Made by a program: the position numbers and the translations under genes. Shown piece after piece: positions 51,481 through 59,754 of a stretch of DNA of 64,000 nucleotides (its first letter is position 1; every line of letters begins with the position of its first letter). The stretch is from Nitrincola salilacus (GTDB taxonomy: Bacteria; Pseudomonadota; Gammaproteobacteria; Pseudomonadales; Balneatricaceae), in assembly GCF_046271865.1 (NCBI RefSeq), contig NZ_CP176580.1:3162001-3226000 (forward strand). The letters are read 5' to 3'. The notes beneath the pieces were generated by a model. The model was not told the origin of the DNA. It made no database searches and was given only the letters and a program-made list of their open reading frames with translations.

Positions 51481-53256
51481 ATGCAAATTAAACGCTACTA
51501 CAAACGCGCTCGATATGTTGCACTTATCTTTGCGAGCATACTGATGGCCGTCATGATTCTGCTGAGCGGCCGCGATCTGCTGCGCGAAAACAGAGTGGCG
51601 CAGGACGAGTTCCGTACTGTCAATTTCTGGCTGATTTCTCAGGCTGAACTCGAGACCGCTCGATTTGTCACTGCACTTTATCAGCACGCAGCAAACCCAG
51701 ATGCATTGAAAGATGATCTGATACTGAGGTTTGAGATTCTCTGGAGCCGCTTTGAGCTCTTCACCGCCGAGCGTTATATCAACAACCTCAGTGCCTTTGA
51801 AGATTTCGCCCCCCTACGCACCAGGAGCCTGGAGTTACTGCAAACAACCGAGCTTGAGTTAAACAGGCTGCAGCCAGGCGATCTTGAAGGAGCAACACAT
51901 ATCGCTGAGCAATATGTGAACCTTGCCTCAGGACTGCGGCAACTGGGCATTCAAGCAACCCGCCAGGCCACACAGGACTCCACCTCGCGCCAGAGTAGAA
52001 TCAACAGTTTCACTCGTCAGATCCTTTACCTTTTCGGTGGTGTACTGCTATCTGCGGCCCTCATGATTGCACTGTTAATTTCCGAGATGCTCAATTCAAG
52101 AAGTCTGCTCAGAATCAATCGTACGATTACCCGCGAGCTTCAAATACAAAGTGAAAACCTGCAACAGAAAGTCGAGGAGCGCACGCACCAATTGCTCCTT
52201 GCAAAGGAGCAGGCTGAGGAAGCCAGCCGTATCAAATCGGACTTTGTCGCCAATATCAGTCATGAGATCCGCACTCCTATGAACGCCATTATCGGCATGT
52301 CTCATCTGGCACTTCAGGCAGACCTGCCACCTACGCAGAAGAGCTATATACGCAAGGTTAACCGCGCAGCCCACGCACTGCTTTCCATCATTGATGATAT
52401 TCTGGATTTTTCCCGGCTCGACTCCGGCCGCCTGAAGCTTGTGGAGCGTGACTTCTGCCTGGAAGATATATTGGACAATCTTCGCAGCTTGATTTCACCG
52501 CTCGCAGATGAGAAAGGGCTTGGATTTCGAATCGACACCCAACCTGATCTACCCACCCATCTGAAAGGCGACGCAAAGAGACTCAGCCAGGTACTCCTGA
52601 ATTTGAGCAATAATGCCGTGAAGTTCACCACAAAAGGCTCCATCCTCCTCCGGGTCGCCCTGCTGCAGAAGCATGAGAACACACTGCTGCTTCAGTTCTC
52701 GATGCAGGATTCAGGTATTGGGATGAGCAGCGATCAGATCGGGAGACTGTTTCAACCTTTCAGCCAACTGGACAGCTCTGCAGATCGACGCTACAGCGGT
52801 ACCGGTCTTGGCCTCAGTATCTGCCAGGAGTTGGTTGACCTGCTTGGTGGACACATAAGCGTGGAAAGCCAGCCCGGCAATGGCAGCACCTTTATTTTTA
52901 CCGCCCGTTTTTTACAGGCAGATCAGCCCACAATGCACTCGCCCTTGCTGCTGGTCGACAACGAGAAACCACTTGAAACGACATCTGAACCGGCTAATCC
53001 GGACACTCCAGATGAGTTGCAAAATATTGATTGGCCACATGTGGAGCCTTTGTTAAAACAACTACCTGCCTTAATGGCAGAAAACGATACACATGCGCTG
53101 GAACTACTCGAACGGCTGGCAACACAGCCCGGCCTCAGTCAGTATCACTCACTTCTGAACAAGATAATAAACGCTGTCAAAGACTACGATTTTGACACTG
53201 GCATCACATTATTCACTACGCTTGACGCGCGCATAAAGGAAGATCACGGTTTATGA
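51481..53256 (+). CDS. Membrane sensor histidine kinase without receiver domain
   Basis: A 591-residue kinase: transmembrane helices at about 12-31 and 178-203 flank a helical periplasmic sensor. A coiled coil leads to HisKA with phospho-acceptor His261 in ANISHEIRTPMNAIIG, then the ATPase domain (NNAVKF, DSGIGMS, QPFSQLDSS, GTGLGLSI). Beyond about residue 475 a linker leads into a C-terminal helical section (LLKQLPALMAENDTHALELL, then NAVKDYDFDTGITLF). That section resembles the tail that follows receiver domains in hybrid kinases, yet no receiver is present. No response regulator gene is adjacent, so the partner is unknown. Confidence 0.85.
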   Translation: MQIKRYYKRARYVALIFASILMAVMILLSGRDLLRENRVAQDEFRTVNFWLISQAELETARFVTALYQHAANPDALKDDLILRFEILWSRFELFTAERYINNLSAFEDFAPLRTRSLELLQTTELELNRLQPGDLEGATHIAEQYVNLASGLRQLGIQATRQATQDSTSRQSRINSFTRQILYLFGGVLLSAALMIALLISEMLNSRSLLRINRTITRELQIQSENLQQKVEERTHQLLLAKEQAEEASRIKSDFVANISHEIRTPMNAIIGMSHLALQADLPPTQKSYIRKVNRAAHALLSIIDDILDFSRLDSGRLKLVERDFCLEDILDNLRSLISPLADEKGLGFRIDTQPDLPTHLKGDAKRLSQVLLNLSNNAVKFTTKGSILLRVALLQKHENTLLLQFSMQDSGIGMSSDQIGRLFQPFSQLDSSADRRYSGTGLGLSICQELVDLLGGHISVESQPGNGSTFIFTARFLQADQPTMHSPLLLVDNEKPLETTSEPANPDTPDELQNIDWPHVEPLLKQLPALMAENDTHALELLERLATQPGLSQYHSLLNKIINAVKDYDFDTGITLFTTLDARIKEDHGL

Positions 53257-53265
53257 AACCACTAG

Positions 53266-54054
53266 TCAAATACGGCTGGCCAGGGTGATCTGATTGACTG
53301 CAGATGCCAGCGAAGCCCAACCTTTCGCATTAACCGCTCTGGCATCCACAACAAGGTGATCTATCTGATCACAGACACAATAACTGATACGACTGATAGT
53401 ACCGATCTTGGAATGATCGGCCAGCAGAATCAACTTGGCGGCATTCTGAATCATGGCCCTGGCAACTTCCGCCTCATGAGGGTTGAAGCTGGTGGCGCCC
53501 TTTCGTACATCCAGCCCAAAAGGTGACAGCAGTGCAATATCTACCTGATAGCGATGAAGATCATTTACGGTCACCTCTCCAAAGGTCGCGGGAGGATCCT
53601 CACTCATTTCACCGCCTACCAGCAGCGCACGATTTCCTCTCTCCTGAACACTGCTGCGCTCACTGATCTTCTGCGCAACCTCAACCGAGTTAGTGATCAC
53701 GGTCAAGCCGCTCAGACTGGATAGCTCCTCTGCCAGAATCGCAGTGGTACTACCTGCATCCAGAAACAGAATCTGGCCACTACTGATCAACTGAGCTGCA
53801 GCCTTGGCAATCATCCGCTTCTCTTTGACTCGCACTGAGGCACGCACCGAGAAAGGTGGCTCTTCCAGATTATCTTCAATTGCTACCGCGCCCCCCCGCA
53901 CACGGCGCAACTCGCCTTCCGCCTCCATCTCCATCAGATCACGGCGTGCGGTCTCACGTGAGACATTCATCTCACTGGTAATGCGATCAACCGTCACCCG
54001 ACCAAAGGTAGCCAGTTGCGTTCTTATGCGCTGACGCCGCTCTTCAAACCACAC
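53266..54054 (-). CDS. DeoR family transcriptional repressor
   Basis: A 262-residue regulator with an N-terminal DeoR helix-turn-helix (RIRTQLATFGRVTVDRITSE, then VSRETARRDLMEME) and a sugar-phosphate-sensing DeoRC domain (FLDAGSTTAILAEEL, LLADHSKIG). The family normally responds to phosphorylated sugars or polyols. It is next to an inositol-monophosphatase-family gene on the same strand and near an ABC transporter operon transcribed away from it, so control of organophosphate uptake is plausible. Confidence 0.88.
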   Translation of the reverse strand: MWFEERRQRIRTQLATFGRVTVDRITSEMNVSRETARRDLMEMEAEGELRRVRGGAVAIEDNLEEPPFSVRASVRVKEKRMIAKAAAQLISSGQILFLDAGSTTAILAEELSSLSGLTVITNSVEVAQKISERSSVQERGNRALLVGGEMSEDPPATFGEVTVNDLHRYQVDIALLSPFGLDVRKGATSFNPHEAEVARAMIQNAAKLILLADHSKIGTISRISYCVCDQIDHLVVDARAVNAKGWASLASAVNQITLASRI

Positions 54055-54131
54055 TGCACGCTCTCCAGCCTATAAAATGTAAAAAGTAAAAAGTTGCCAG
54101 CATCTCACTGAACCCGGCTCGCGTATTCATT

Positions 54132-54944
54132 TCATGCAAGCCGCAGCAGCACCTGACGATGCAGTTCAGGTGTGGCAGCCGCAATAACTCTTCCGTCGGA
54201 ATACATCGTCAGTGCGTTGCCCTGCCAGTCTGTAATCACCCCTCCTGCGCCCTCTATGATCGGAATCAGGGCCAGATAGTCAAAAGGTTGCAGCAGAGAC
54301 TCGATCACCAGATCGATATGTCCGGAGGCCAGCAAGCCATAACCATAGCAGTCGCCGCCAAAGCGCATGATACCCACTTCAGCAGCAATCTGCTCGACAC
54401 GCTTACGATCCTCATCGGAAAAGTAGAGCATCGAGGTGGTATAAAAGCGAGCGCCAGCCAGCGACTGACAGGCACTGGCATGGCAGATTTCTACATCACC
54501 TTGCTGGCTGGTGAATCGTGTCGGCCCTTTCACCTCACCAACCCAGCGCTCTCTGAGCGCGGGCATCTCTATAATACCGAGACTGGGTAGCCCTTTATGC
54601 AACACAGCCAGCAGCGTACCCCAGATCGGCCAGCCGGTGATAAAACTGCGTGTACCATCAATCGGATCAACCACCCAGACGTAATCGGCATTGAGCCGCT
54701 CATCACCATGTTCTTCACCCAGAACTCCATGTTCGGGATAACGTGCGGCCAATGCCTTACGTAATCCAGCCTCCACCTCTCTGTCAGCAATAGTTACCGG
54801 GCTTTCATCACCTTTCAGATCTATGGTCAGTGGCTTGCGAAACCATTGCAGCGCCTGCTGCCCGGCATGCTCTGCCAGCATCACGGCAAAACTCCGCAAC
54901 GCTTCATGATCCACCATTTTGTCCGCAGAGCTGTCAGTTGTCAT
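54132..54944 (-). CDS. Inositol monophosphatase-family phosphatase (HisN-like)
   Basis: A 270-residue Mg2+-dependent phosphatase of the FIG superfamily. Metal-binding residues are visible as Glu77-Glu78 in VLGEEHGDE, and Asp93 and Asp96 in VVDPIDGTRSF. The C-terminal motif reads FDYLALIPIIEGAGG, with Phe in place of the usual Trp. Related enzymes hydrolyse inositol phosphate, histidinol phosphate or other phosphomonoesters. The ATG at 54944 has GGAG eight bases upstream; the longer frame to 55031 is unconserved. It sits between the DeoR gene and the divergent transporter operon, suggesting it dephosphorylates an imported organophosphate. Confidence 0.85.
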   Translation of the reverse strand: MTTDSSADKMVDHEALRSFAVMLAEHAGQQALQWFRKPLTIDLKGDESPVTIADREVEAGLRKALAARYPEHGVLGEEHGDERLNADYVWVVDPIDGTRSFITGWPIWGTLLAVLHKGLPSLGIIEMPALRERWVGEVKGPTRFTSQQGDVEICHASACQSLAGARFYTTSMLYFSDEDRKRVEQIAAEVGIMRFGGDCYGYGLLASGHIDLVIESLLQPFDYLALIPIIEGAGGVITDWQGNALTMYSDGRVIAAATPELHRQVLLRLA

Positions 54945-55124
54945 CGCTCTTACTCCTGCCGGCCGTTGAAAAAAATGTGTAATAAAGTTGGACAATAAAC
55001 CATATTTTTGCATAAATACACATATTGCCACATAAAAATAAGCTCTGATACATAGCTCTGATACATAGCTCCGATAAAGCCCCGACTAATCCGAAAACAA
55101 CAACCAAAGCTGGAGACGTCACTC

Positions 55125-56147
55125 ATGAAACGGCTAAAACACAACACTGCGTCGCTGACAACTGTCTCAACACTGCTCGGCATGACACTCGGACTTTCTG
55201 CATACGCAGGTGATATAACGGTCTATTCCTCACTTGAGGAAGATGAAATCAGCGCCTATCTGGCCGCTGCGAAAAATGATTTACCTGACATCAACGTTAA
55301 TGTTCTACGCCTCTCCACTGGCGACCTCGGCGCTCGACTGATCGCCGAAGCAGACAACCCACAGGCCGATGTCCTCTGGGGCTTCGCGGTCACCAACATC
55401 CTTAATCCTCGTATCAACTCGCTGCTGGAGCCCTATGCTACCAAAGGTGCAGAGGCCCTTCCCGATCAATACAAAGCTGATGACGACACCTGGTTTGCAG
55501 CAACCGGTTATATGGGCGCCTTCTGCGTCAATATTCCACGCTTGTCTTCCAAAGGACTTCCCATGCCAACCTCATGGCAGGATCTGACCAATCCCGTCTA
55601 CAAGGATGAGATCGTGATGCCTGACCCATCATCGTCTGGTACCGGTTATCTCCAGATAGCAGCGATACTGCAGGGTCTTGGAGATGAAAAAGGCTGGGAA
55701 CTGATCAAGGAGATGGATAAGAATATGGCGCAATACACCACTTCTGGCTCCAGACCCTGTCGTATGGCACAGGCCGGTGAGTATGCTATTGGTGCGTCCC
55801 TCTCTTTTGTTGCGATGAAAGGTATCGAACAGGGCTACCCTATTGAGATGGTCATCCCCGCTGACTGGGCTGGCTATGAACTGGAAGGGTCCGGACTGAT
55901 CAAAGGCACCGCCAATGCAGAGGATGCCAAACGCTTCCTCGACTGGACCCTGTCCAGCGCAGCGGCTGAAGCCTACTCTGAGTATAAGTCCATCATCACC
56001 ATTCCCGGTGTACCCAGAACCACTCTGGCAGACATGTCCGGTCTTCCGGAAAACCTGTCGGATATCCTGTTCCCGGTAAACTTTGCCAAATCAGGACAGG
56101 AACGTGATGACATTCTGAACTCCTGGAGAGCGGCCGTCGGCCGATAA
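55125..56147 (+). CDS. ABC transporter periplasmic binding protein, 2-aminoethylphosphonate type
   Basis: A 340-residue exported solute-binding protein: signal peptide ending at AYAG (about residue 29), then DITVYSSLEEDEI. The blocks NPQADVLWGFA, LPMPTSWQDLTNPVYK, DPSSSGTGYLQ and YTTSGSRPCRMAQAGEYAIG match the putative 2-aminoethylphosphonate-binding family, related to Fe(III)-binding proteins. The ligand is uncertain, since no phosphonate-degrading genes are nearby. GGAG precedes the ATG. It is the first gene of a three-gene transporter operon; an intergenic hairpin separates it from the ATPase gene. Confidence 0.85.
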   Translation: MKRLKHNTASLTTVSTLLGMTLGLSAYAGDITVYSSLEEDEISAYLAAAKNDLPDINVNVLRLSTGDLGARLIAEADNPQADVLWGFAVTNILNPRINSLLEPYATKGAEALPDQYKADDDTWFAATGYMGAFCVNIPRLSSKGLPMPTSWQDLTNPVYKDEIVMPDPSSSGTGYLQIAAILQGLGDEKGWELIKEMDKNMAQYTTSGSRPCRMAQAGEYAIGASLSFVAMKGIEQGYPIEMVIPADWAGYELEGSGLIKGTANAEDAKRFLDWTLSSAAAEAYSEYKSIITIPGVPRTTLADMSGLPENLSDILFPVNFAKSGQERDDILNSWRAAVGR

Positions 56148-56173
56148 AAGTCAGCGAGGTACAGCCAGCATCG

Positions 56174-56192
56174 CAGCACCCTTGCGGTGCTG
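56174..56192 (+). promoter_or_regulatory. Intergenic hairpin between binding-protein and ATPase genes
   Basis: CAGCACC and GGTGCTG pair perfectly over CTTGC, 26 bases after the binding-protein stop. Without a T tract, it probably protects the 3' end of the binding-protein mRNA so that this component is made in excess, as in other ABC operons. Confidence 0.5.
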
Positions 56193-56224
56193 GCCTCTAC
56201 CTCCCGTAAGGGGCATTTCCTGCC

Positions 56225-57229
56225 ATGCATCTGATTATCAAGAATCTTTCAAAATCGTTTGATCATTTTCTGGCATTGAACGATATCAATCTTGAGGTCG
56301 GCAGCAATGAATTTGTCTGCCTGCTGGGGCCCAGTGGTTGCGGTAAAACCACTTTACTGCGCATCATTGCGGGCCTGATGCCCTTCGACAGCGGCACTCT
56401 GTCACTCGGCGGGCGTGATCTTGCTCATGTTCAGGCCAGAGAACGCGGTTTCGGCATCGTTTTTCAATCCTATTCGCTGTTCCCCAACATGACGGTTGCA
56501 GAAAATATCGGTTACGGATTGAAGATACGCAAGTGGCCACAGAAGGATACCGAAAACAAAGTACGCGAACTGATGGAGCTGATTCGCCTGCCCGAACTGG
56601 CACATCGCTACCCACATCAATTATCCGGCGGTCAACAGCAACGAGTTGCAATCGCACGCGCTCTGGCCGTAGACCCTGCAGTACTGCTGCTGGATGAGCC
56701 GCTCTCGGCACTCGATGCGCGAGTCCGGGCAGAGATGCGACTGGAGATCAGGGATGTACAGCGCCGCCTTGGCATTCCCACCATCATGGTCACGCATGAT
56801 CAGGAGGAAGCACTGACCATGGCGGACAGAATTGTCTGCATGAATCAGGGCGTTATAGAGCAGATAGGAACCCCTGTTGAGCTTTATACCCGGCCCCAGA
56901 CACGATTTGTTGCAGATTTTGTCGGTACCAGTAATCTCCTGAATCCCGAATGGGTTCGCCACTCATTACCAACACTGTCTCCCGGCATACCTGACAATGA
57001 AGTGCAATATCAGTTATCACTGCGTCCGGAAGATCTGAACATTCTGAAGGATGAAACCGGCAAAGGGATCGTCAAAGCGATCACCTTCCTGGGGAATATC
57101 AGCCGTATTCTGATTGACTGGCAGGGTCTGGAACTGATTGCCGAGAGCCATCGTTTTTCTTCGCTGGCAGAGGGTGATGCCGTCTCTCTGCAGGTAGATC
57201 CGGAGGCCGGCTCATGGGTACGCATCTGA
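56225..57229 (+). CDS. ABC transporter ATP-binding protein, 2-aminoethylphosphonate type
   Basis: A 334-residue ATPase subunit. Walker A GPSGCGKTT (about residues 35-43), Q-loop QSYSLFPNM, signature LSGGQQQR, Walker B AVLLLDEPLSALD and the switch His in MVTHDQEEAL are all intact. A C-terminal TOBE-like domain follows after about residue 240. AAGGGG lies ten bases before the ATG. Its last 16 bases overlap the permease start, so the two are coupled. Confidence 0.92.
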   Translation: MHLIIKNLSKSFDHFLALNDINLEVGSNEFVCLLGPSGCGKTTLLRIIAGLMPFDSGTLSLGGRDLAHVQARERGFGIVFQSYSLFPNMTVAENIGYGLKIRKWPQKDTENKVRELMELIRLPELAHRYPHQLSGGQQQRVAIARALAVDPAVLLLDEPLSALDARVRAEMRLEIRDVQRRLGIPTIMVTHDQEEALTMADRIVCMNQGVIEQIGTPVELYTRPQTRFVADFVGTSNLLNPEWVRHSLPTLSPGIPDNEVQYQLSLRPEDLNILKDETGKGIVKAITFLGNISRILIDWQGLELIAESHRFSSLAEGDAVSLQVDPEAGSWVRI

Positions 57230-58914
57230 AAACCGCCGCCATCGATCGTGCCACGGCCAGACGCATGGAGTGGGAAGACAGGCTTTTACTCTCCGTCTCC
57301 CTGATCATACCCTTGATAGGTCTGATACTGTTCTTTCTCTACCCCGTTTTTCTGATCGCAAAACGCAGCTTCATTCAACGTGACGGTAACCTGGGACTGA
57401 GCAATTACACCGAAGTCCTTGGTATGTCGCACATTCCGACCGTCATCACTAACAGCCTTGTGATGAGCACAGCCACCACAGTGCTCTGCGTGACACTGGG
57501 CTTTGCTATCGCCTATGCAATGCAGCGAACAACCATTCGCGGCCAGTACCTTATTCGCATCGCGCTGATACTACCCCTGCTGGCACCCTCGCTGGTACAG
57601 GCGCTGGGTTTGATTTTCCTGCTGGGGCGCAACGGGGTGATTAATCAGTATACCGGCTGGAATATTCAGATCTATGGCTTCTGGGGACTGCTGATATCCA
57701 ACAGCATGTATGCTCTGCCGCAGGCTGTCATGATCATTCAGGCATCGCTGCGTCACTCAGACTCCCGTTATTACGATGCAGCTCTGATGATGGGCGCTTC
57801 ACGCTGGCGGCAATTTATTGATATCACGCTACCCAACGCCAAGTTCGGCCTGCTCAGTGCGGCATTTGTGGTGTTTACCGTCACGATCACAGATTTTGGT
57901 AACGCTGCCGTAATCGGTGGTAACTATCGGGTTCTGGCTACCGAGATCTATAGCCAGGTGGTTGGACAGATGAACTTCAACATGGGCGCGGTCATCGGCA
58001 TCATGTTGTTGCTACCGACACTGGTGGCGGTATATATCGAGAAGGTGTCATCGCAACGTCAGTTCGGTGGCAGCTCCGAAAGTGCCATTCCGGTTGCCCG
58101 TGAGTTTGTTCCTCTGCGTGATATCCCACTGGCCGCCGTAGTACATAGTGTCGGCGTGATAATCTTCATGATTGTCCTGACTGTGGTGTATGCCAGTTTC
58201 ATGCGCCTGTGGCCCTATCGCATGGAATTTACATTGGCCAACTACAACATCACACTGTCGGGTGGCTTTACGCCACTGTGGACATCTTTCATTGTCTCAT
58301 TCCAGGCAGCCATCATCGGGGTGATTGCGCTCTTTGCACTGGTCATGGCACAGCGTCGCCTACCCAGACGCTATGCGAAGGCGGTCTATCTGCTGGCGAT
58401 TCTGCCAGTCGGTGTCCCGGGTTTGGTGCTGGGGCTTTCCTATGTGTTGTCGTTCAATGCCCCAGGATCCATGTTGGGCATGCTGTATGGTACTGGACTG
58501 CTGATCGCATTGTGTAACTTCTACCACTTTCACTCCCAAGGCTTCCTGACCATGGTGGCAGGCATCCGGGCCGTACCACCGGCACTTGAAGAGACGGTAT
58601 CATGCATGGGCGGGGGTGTGCTGAACAGTCTGCGTGATGCCATACTACCCTTCATGACAACGACGCTGGTGGCGGTATTTTTCTTCCTGTTCATGCGTTC
58701 GATGGTGACGTTGTCTGCGGTGATTTTCCTGATATCGCCAACGCTGAGTGTCGGGGCTGTATCGGTACTGAGACTGGATCAGGCAGGCTTCACCACTCAG
58801 GCAGCCGCCTTCTCGACCTGCATCATGATATCGGTTCTGGTCGCACTGGGATTGATGAAACTGATACTTTTCCGACTGTCGCGCAGCCGCGCTTCAGTAG
58901 CGATCGTCAGTTGA
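57214..58914 (+). CDS. ABC transporter permease, fused two-domain 2-aminoethylphosphonate type
   Basis: A 566-residue inner-membrane permease with two binding-protein-dependent transport modules fused in one chain (about 12 helices). The EAA-like loops can be seen as DAALMMGASRWRQFIDITLP in the first half and EETVSCMGGGVLNSLRDAIL in the second. This fused form is usual for the 2-aminoethylphosphonate/Fe(III) permease group. It overlaps the ATPase gene by 16 bases and ends the operon. Confidence 0.9.
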   Translation: MGTHLKTAAIDRATARRMEWEDRLLLSVSLIIPLIGLILFFLYPVFLIAKRSFIQRDGNLGLSNYTEVLGMSHIPTVITNSLVMSTATTVLCVTLGFAIAYAMQRTTIRGQYLIRIALILPLLAPSLVQALGLIFLLGRNGVINQYTGWNIQIYGFWGLLISNSMYALPQAVMIIQASLRHSDSRYYDAALMMGASRWRQFIDITLPNAKFGLLSAAFVVFTVTITDFGNAAVIGGNYRVLATEIYSQVVGQMNFNMGAVIGIMLLLPTLVAVYIEKVSSQRQFGGSSESAIPVAREFVPLRDIPLAAVVHSVGVIIFMIVLTVVYASFMRLWPYRMEFTLANYNITLSGGFTPLWTSFIVSFQAAIIGVIALFALVMAQRRLPRRYAKAVYLLAILPVGVPGLVLGLSYVLSFNAPGSMLGMLYGTGLLIALCNFYHFHSQGFLTMVAGIRAVPPALEETVSCMGGGVLNSLRDAILPFMTTTLVAVFFFLFMRSMVTLSAVIFLISPTLSVGAVSVLRLDQAGFTTQAAAFSTCIMISVLVALGLMKLILFRLSRSRASVAIVS

Positions 58915-58981
58915 ACATTTGGTAAGGGGTTTGTAAAACTGGAGGGGGTAAGAGGTGTAGCTAGGTGTTGCTGGAGAGAGC

Positions 58982-59018
58982 GTGTTTTACAGAGACGACT
59001 TCAACCTCTGTAAAACAC
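58982..59018. repeat. Perfect 13-bp inverted repeat overlapping the ycgN 3' end
   Basis: GTGTTTTACAGAG (58982-58994) and CTCTGTAAAACAC (59006-59018) pair perfectly over an 11-base loop. The right arm lies inside the last codons of ycgN; the left arm is just beyond its stop. It separates the convergent permease and ycgN transcripts, but neither side carries a T run. Confidence 0.65.
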
Positions 59019-59459
59019 CGCATCTTCGATCACGTAATCTATCAGCTCATCGTCTGTGATCTCGTTATCGCGCACCTGATATACGCTCAATACGGAAGCA
59101 CCTGCGGAGATAACCGTGTCGCTCTTGCCGGTCAGCAGCGGATGCCATTCCGGCAGCGGTTTGCCTTCATGAATCAGACGGTAACTGCAGGTTGGTGGTA
59201 GCCAGTGAAACTCCGATACATCTTCAGGACGCAACTGCACGCAGTTGGGCACAAGTTCCGTCCGGCGCTCATACTGAGTACAACGGCAATTCTGGCCATC
59301 CATCAAATGACACACCACCGTGGTGTAAAACACCTCCTCGGCATCCTCGTCCTCCACTTTCTGCAAGCAGCAAAGCGCGCAGCCATCGCACAGAGACTCC
59401 CACTCCCGACGCGTCATCTGCTCCAGAGTTTTGCGCTGCCAGAAAGGTTCCCAGGCCAA
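59001..59459 (-). CDS. ycgN: YcgN family cysteine-cluster protein
   Basis: A 152-residue UPF0260 protein resembling E. coli YcgN. Cys residues in LCDGCALCCLQK, VCHLMDGQNCRCTQYERR and PTCSYRL form the conserved cluster likely to bind a metal; WHPLLTG is also diagnostic. Function unknown. The start is TTG at 59459 with GGAG nine bases upstream, two bases after the ycgL stop codon. It is the last gene of a rnd-ycgL-ycgN series. Confidence 0.88.
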   Translation of the reverse strand: MAWEPFWQRKTLEQMTRREWESLCDGCALCCLQKVEDEDAEEVFYTTVVCHLMDGQNCRCTQYERRTELVPNCVQLRPEDVSEFHWLPPTCSYRLIHEGKPLPEWHPLLTGKSDTVISAGASVLSVYQVRDNEITDDELIDYVIEDAVFYRG

Positions 59460-59461
59460 AC

Positions 59462-59749
59462 TTAACGTACTCCGCTTTCAGGGCGGTTAGGATACAGATC
59501 CAGCATGTAATCCTCACGCGGTGGTGGCATCTGTAGGTAGTAGCCCTTTTCCCGGACCCCTTCCACAACCTTGTCCAGCTCCACACGGGCCAGCTGACGC
59601 TTGCCCGTCAGCGGCATGTCCATGAGATGTACCGCCTTGCCGAACATATCCATCAGTGGATCAGGAACACGCGTTAACTTGTCGTTTTTATCCACATAGA
59701 GATACATCTCATCTTTACGGGAGCTTTTGTAGATTGAACATATCAGCAT
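59462..59749 (-). CDS. ycgL: YcgL domain-containing protein
   Basis: A 95-residue protein of the YcgL family, with ICSIYKSSRKDEMYLYVDK at the N-terminus and GYYLQMPPP near the C-terminus, both diagnostic. No biochemical function is established; its constant position between rnd and ycgN suggests a link with RNA metabolism. It starts five bases after the rnd stop codon. Confidence 0.9.
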   Translation of the reverse strand: MLICSIYKSSRKDEMYLYVDKNDKLTRVPDPLMDMFGKAVHLMDMPLTGKRQLARVELDKVVEGVREKGYYLQMPPPREDYMLDLYPNRPESGVR

Positions 59750-59754
59750 GGCAA

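Noticed and set aside
55125..58914. Fe(III) uptake system
   Set aside because: The binding protein and fused permease resemble Fe(III) transporters in fold, but the sequence blocks fit the 2-aminoethylphosphonate-type family better.
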